A stretch of 8,249 nucleotides of DNA from an uncultured Bacteroidales bacterium (GTDB lineage Bacteria; Bacteroidota; Bacteroidia; Bacteroidales; UBA932). The notes beneath the pieces were generated by a model that did no database searches, was not told the origin of the DNA, and worked only from the letters and a program-made list of their open reading frames with translations. The position numbers were made by a program, and so were the translations under genes. The stretch lies in assembly GCA_934717185.1 (NCBI GenBank), contig CAKUYQ010000053.1:1-8249 (forward strand), written 5' to 3'. This document shows positions 5,570-8,249 of the stretch, piece by piece; positions within the stretch are counted from its first letter, which is position 1, and every line of letters starts with the position of its first letter.

Positions 5570-6148
5570 TTATTGTGCCACTGCAGCCTCTACTCCTGCA
5601 CGGAAAGCTTTGATATTTGATTCAACAACATCCTCTCCTTTACGTGCAAAGATGCGTCTTATACCATCTTCAAACTTGGGAATCTCTATATCCAACAGCT
5701 TGGCACATGCTCCAAGAAGCACTATATTAGCTCCTTTAGGGTTGCCGGCCTCTTTTGCAAGAGTGTCAACGTCTACCATAATGACGTTCCCTACTTTTTT
5801 AAGGTCCTCAAAAATAAGTTCTTTGTCGGGATAATTAGGAATATTTACGTATGGTTCTGTAGAGGTTACTATCCATCCTTTCTTTGACAGATATGGCAAG
5901 TACCTTAGCGCCTCCATCGGCTCCAAAGAGATTATAAGGTCTGCACCACCAAGTGCTATAAGGTCTGAGTGTATTGGGGATGACGAGATTCTTAGGTTAC
6001 TCTGTACGTCACCGCCGCGCTGGCTCATTCCGTGTACCTCTGCCTGCTTGATGTAAAGTCCCTCTTTTATGGCTGCCTCACCAATAACGGTTGCAATGGA
6101 TAGGATTCCCTGGCCGCCTACTCCTGCTAATATTATATCTTTTTTCAT
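5570..6148 (-). CDS. iorB: Indolepyruvate:ferredoxin oxidoreductase, beta subunit
   Basis: The 192-residue protein matches the gamma-type (POR/KOR gamma) domain of 2-oxoacid:ferredoxin oxidoreductases. The N-terminal GVGGQGIL (9-16) and the conserved HGMSQRGGDVQS (39-50) are both intact, and the length is normal for IorB. With IorA it oxidises aryl pyruvates (indolepyruvate, phenylpyruvate and 4-hydroxyphenylpyruvate) with CoA to aryl-acetyl-CoA and CO2, reducing ferredoxin in the cytoplasm. This is a step in aromatic amino acid fermentation, reversible in some anaerobes. The gene follows iorA on the same strand after 293 bp, an unusually wide gap filled with hairpins. Whether it depends on the iorA transcript or has its own promoter is open; I see no consensus box directly upstream. 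Confidence 0.93.
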   Translation of the reverse strand: MKKDIILAGVGGQGILSIATVIGEAAIKEGLYIKQAEVHGMSQRGGDVQSNLRISSSPIHSDLIALGGADLIISLEPMEALRYLPYLSKKGWIVTSTEPYVNIPNYPDKELIFEDLKKVGNVIMVDVDTLAKEAGNPKGANIVLLGACAKLLDIEIPKFEDGIRRIFARKGEDVVESNIKAFRAGVEAAVAQ

Positions 6149-6314
6149 ACTATCAAAATTTTTAATTTAAAAAAAAATAATTAAAAATTTGTGAGAGTCT
6201 GATAGCCGTTCACTATCGTTCTCTCTCACGATGAAAATCTTTGATATATCAACTTGGACGAATTAATTTCAAAGATTTTCATGTTCGGTTTCATATTATC
6301 AAAATTTTTAATTT
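6146..6314 (-). repeat. 23-bp direct repeats bracketing the iorA-iorB spacer structure
   Basis: Positions 6146-6168 and 6292-6314 are direct repeats differing at one base (CATACTATC versus CATATTATC, then AAAATTTTTAATTT). The first copy holds the iorB start codon and its A-rich leader. The second copy, read on the minus strand, gives the same leader in front of another ATG (6294) that opens a 22-codon frame ending at 6226. This could be a local tandem duplication or the footprint of an insertion. Confidence 0.8.
6156..6282 (-). other. Three contiguous hairpins in the iorA-iorB spacer
   Basis: Three inverted repeats tile this stretch with gaps of 0 and 1 base. The first is 12-bp arms, AAATTTTTAATT (6156-6167) and AATTAAAAATTT (6179-6190). 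The second is GTGAGAG (6191-6197) with CTCTCAC (6223-6229), enclosing GATAG (6201-6205) with CTATC (6213-6217). The third is 14-bp perfect arms, ATGAAAATCTTTGA (6231-6244) and TCAAAGATTTTCAT (6269-6282). On the minus-strand transcript the GTGAGAG stem precedes an A/U-rich segment with a run of nine U, so it could act as an attenuator or terminator; a regulatory RNA or processing signal is equally possible. It matches no riboswitch class that I recognise. Confidence 0.7.
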
Positions 6315-6344
6315 CAATTCGCGCAACTTTTCCTCGCCATGTAA

Positions 6345-6440
6345 TCGGCTTTAGCTTTGGTCTTGGCTTTAGCCAATTTAATTTTGAAAGCCAACGCTAA
6401 CGCCAAAGCCAACGCCAAATAGGCTTGCCGGAAAGGTTAA
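6345..6440 (+). repeat. GCYAAN-hexamer hairpin repeat, copy 4
   Basis: The left array at about 6345-6375 (units of the TTAGCT / TTGGCT type) faces five right hexamers at 6390-6419: GCCAAC, GCTAAC, GCCAAA, GCCAAC, GCCAAA. The spacer AATTTAATTTTGA is shared with copy 1. The tail AGGCTTGCCGGAAAGGTTAA ends at 6440, one base before the iorA stop codon. On the iorA transcript this would be a strong 3' hairpin directly after the stop. Confidence 0.8.
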
Positions 6441-6441
6441 T

Positions 6442-8058
6442 TTACTGTTTCTTGGCTTTCTGATGCCTCTTGAATGTCTGTATACATTCGCGGCGCGGAA
6501 TAATGACAGACAATCCGTTGTACTCTATCTCCTCCTTTATAATCTGTTTAATCTCCTCCATATTCTTTGCCAATGGAACAACGCCTCTTACATGTTTAGG
6601 GTCTACTCCAACAGCCATACAGATAGCCTCCAACTTGGTTGTTCCGGCAGAATCCTGGCCTCCGGTCATTCCGGTGGTGAGGTTGTCTGATATCACCACA
6701 ACCATATTTGCGTTTGCATTTGCAGCGTCTAACAGTCCTGTGATTCCGGAATGTGTGAACGTAGAATCTCCAATTACCGCTATAGCCGGAAACTGTCCTG
6801 CGTCTGCGGCACCTTTTGCCATTGTAATTGATGCTCCCATATCTATGGTTGAGTCTATTGCTCTGAACGGTGGAAGTGCTCCAAGGGTATAACATCCAAT
6901 ATCGCTGAATACTTTATGGTTAGGATACTCTTTAAGAGTTTCGTTAAGCGCATTGTATACATCTCTGTGTCCGCAACCCATACACAGTGCCGGTGGGCGA
7001 GGAACTACGTTTTGGCTTGCTGCGTGTGCCTCATGAGGTGCAAGTCCGAGAGATTTTCTAACGCTGTCCGGAGTAAGTTCCCCCTCTCTTGGCAAAACTC
7101 CGTTCAGTCTTCCCGAAATCTTGCAAGGTGTTGGAAGTATGCCTTTTACCATCTCCTCAAGAAGCGGCTGTCCCTCCTCCATTATGAGTATTTCGCTGCA
7201 CTCCTCTGCCATCTTTCTTATAACGCTCTCTTCAACAGGATATTGAGATACTTTATATATTGGCTTCCCGACAAATTCCTCTTCTGTCATATTCTCGCAA
7301 AGGTAGTTGAATGCTATACCGCAGGCAATGATTCCCTGTTTGGAGAATGTTCCGTCTGAAAGCGGAGTGTTGTAAAACTTGTTCCATTTACACTCGTTCT
7401 GCAGGTTGTTATATGTTGCTATAAGTTCCGGGTACCTTTTGCGTGAATTGGCAGGGAGCAGAATCCACGATTTTGGCTCGGCAGGGTAGTGGAGCGGAGC
7501 AATCGGCTCTGCCTGAGTGTCTACCTCCACAACGGCTCTTGAATGTGCCATACGGGTAGTGACTCTAAGTAGAACTGGAACACGTTTCTGTTCCGAAAGT
7601 TCAAAGGCATATTTTACCATGTCGTACGCTTCCTGCTGGTTAGAAGGTTCAAGAACCGGTACCAATGAGAACTTTCCGTAGAATCTTGAATCCTGCTCAT
7701 TCTGAGATGAGTGCATTGAAGGGTCGTCTGCTGCAACAACAACAACACCTCCGTTAGGGCCCGCCATTGCCGAATTTACAAAGGCGTCTGCAGCCACGTT
7801 CATTCCAACATGTTTCATGCATACAAGCGCACGCTTTCCAACGTATGAGACTCCAAGTGCAGCCTCCATTGCTGTCTTTTCATTTGTACACCATGCACTG
7901 TGTATTCCTCTCTCCTTTGTAAGAGGATGAAGTTGAATAAATTCTGTAATCTCTGTAGATGGGGTGCCGGGGTAGGCGTAAACGCCTTGGATTCCGGCAT
8001 TCAAAGCTCCGAGCGCTATAGCTTCGTCGCCAAGAAGTAATCTTTTCTCTTTTGTCAT
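6442..8058 (-). CDS. iorA: Indolepyruvate:ferredoxin oxidoreductase, alpha subunit
   Basis: From ATG 8058 the protein has 538 residues. It contains the pyrimidine-binding domain (YPGTPSTE, 29-36; NEKTAMEAA, 59-67), the middle domain, and the thiamine-diphosphate domain with CMGCGHRD (359-366), GDSTFTHSG (430-438) and SDN (457-459). IorA carries the TPP centre of the complex and acts with IorB. An in-frame ATG at 8115 would add 19 Asn/Thr-rich, unlikely residues; MTKEKRLLLGDEAIALG is the natural family start. The protein ends (VIIPRRECIQTFKRHQKAKKQ) where archaeal IorA continues into a C-terminal 2x[4Fe-4S] ferredoxin domain, so this is the short form. A good promoter lies at 8170-8200. A hexamer-type repeat flanks the gene on each side. 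Confidence 0.93.
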   Translation of the reverse strand: MTKEKRLLLGDEAIALGALNAGIQGVYAYPGTPSTEITEFIQLHPLTKERGIHSAWCTNEKTAMEAALGVSYVGKRALVCMKHVGMNVAADAFVNSAMAGPNGGVVVVAADDPSMHSSQNEQDSRFYGKFSLVPVLEPSNQQEAYDMVKYAFELSEQKRVPVLLRVTTRMAHSRAVVEVDTQAEPIAPLHYPAEPKSWILLPANSRKRYPELIATYNNLQNECKWNKFYNTPLSDGTFSKQGIIACGIAFNYLCENMTEEEFVGKPIYKVSQYPVEESVIRKMAEECSEILIMEEGQPLLEEMVKGILPTPCKISGRLNGVLPREGELTPDSVRKSLGLAPHEAHAASQNVVPRPPALCMGCGHRDVYNALNETLKEYPNHKVFSDIGCYTLGALPPFRAIDSTIDMGASITMAKGAADAGQFPAIAVIGDSTFTHSGITGLLDAANANANMVVVISDNLTTGMTGGQDSAGTTKLEAICMAVGVDPKHVRGVVPLAKNMEEIKQIIKEEIEYNGLSVIIPRRECIQTFKRHQKAKKQ

Positions 8059-8141
8059 ATATCGTGTCGTATTATTATTGCATGGATAATCAGGTGTGGT
8101 ATTTCCACTGTTCATAATCTTATTCTTCTCTTTTTTAAGTA

Positions 8142-8156
8142 TTTCTTAGTAAGAAA
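8142..8156 (-). promoter_or_regulatory. Inverted repeat in the iorA leader
   Basis: TTTCTTA (8142-8148) and TAAGAAA (8150-8156) are perfect 7-bp arms around one G. The site lies just downstream of the expected iorA transcription start (near 8163) and could be an operator. It is AT-rich, so chance cannot be excluded. Confidence 0.3.
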
Positions 8157-8169
8157 GAAGATTTGAACA

Positions 8170-8200
8170 CAAATTTAAGCAAATTTCTTAATAATACGAA
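8170..8200 (-). promoter_or_regulatory. iorA promoter
   Basis: On the minus strand TTCG (8200-8197) lies 19 bp before TAAATTTG (8177-8170), a near-consensus Bacteroidetes promoter. The same arrangement, GTTCG-N19-TAAATTTG, stands upstream of higB. Transcription would start near 8163, giving a leader of about 105 nt to ATG 8058. Confidence 0.65.
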
Positions 8201-8249
8201 CTTTTTCCGTAAGTCAAGTGAGCAAAGCCAAACTTGTTTGAGCTTTGCC
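8197..8249 (-). repeat. Hexamer-type hairpin with conserved tail, copy 5 (cut by window end)
   Basis: A stem of GCAAAGC-CAAAC (8222-8233) pairs with GTTTG-A-GCTTTGC (8236-8248), with one bulged A and a TT loop. On the minus strand it is followed by the tail GACTTACGGAAAAAGTTCG, ending at 8197. The arms are shorter and less hexameric than in copies 1-4, but the tail is clearly the same. More of the element may lie beyond the window. Confidence 0.6.

Noticed and set aside
6700..6726. GCAAAY hexamers inside iorA (encoding Ala-Asn repeats) as another repeat copy
   Set aside because: They lie in a coding helix of the TPP domain, without opposing arm or tail; the likeness to GCYAAN is probably coincidence.
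6470..6895. Plus- and minus-strand frames inside iorA
   Set aside because: They are shadows of the strongly conserved iorA TPP domain.
1..8249. tRNA, rRNA, CRISPR arrays, integrase or transposase genes
   Set aside because: I saw no such signatures; the repeats are hairpin arrays without regular spacers, and no recombinase is present in the window.

Overview
The window looks like a chromosome segment from a member of the Bacteroidales (Bacteroides/Prevotella-like). Three things point there. Several genes are preceded by -7 boxes of the TAnnTTTG type about 19-20 bp downstream of a TTTG/TTCG-like -33 element. There is almost no Shine-Dalgarno signal. The gene content (AT-rich, small toxin-antitoxin-like modules, lipoprotein, short IorA plus IorB) fits. 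The exact genus cannot be fixed from the sequence alone.

Layout. Positions 1-5400 are accessory. Three small plus-strand two-gene modules of toxin-antitoxin type alternate with two minus-strand envelope genes. Module 1 (181-1771) is an XRE-HTH/ImmA-IrrE metalloprotease protein followed by a PIN-domain nuclease. Module 2 (2612-3272) is a HigB-like toxin followed by a HigA antitoxin. Module 3 (4750-5392) is a DUF4160 protein overlapping a DUF2442 protein with a C-terminal HTH. Each module has a different inverted repeat lying on its core promoter, as expected for autorepressed operons. Between modules lie a small lipoprotein (1918-2310, minus) and a five-helix membrane protein with a periplasmic thioredoxin domain (3237-4160, minus). 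Both minus-strand genes begin exactly at the edge of a nearly identical ~180-190 bp leader (2308-2497 and 4158-4337).

Positions 5570-8058 hold two metabolic genes on the minus strand, iorA and iorB. They encode the two subunits of indolepyruvate:ferredoxin oxidoreductase (aryl-pyruvate oxidation to aryl-acetyl-CoA). They are separated by an unusual 293 bp gap that contains three back-to-back hairpins, a 23-bp direct repeat and one member of a dispersed repeat family.

The most striking unexplained element is that repeat family. Degenerate hexamer arrays (GCYAAN) face complementary arrays (TTNGC type) to form imperfect hairpins, and a conserved tail close to RRCTTACGGAAANNGTTCG follows. Four or five copies sit between genes (about 2476, 4317, 5440, 6345 and 8197-8249). 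At higB and at iorA the GTTCG of the tail lies exactly 19 bp upstream of a TAAATTTG box, so the repeat seems to supply or abut the promoter.
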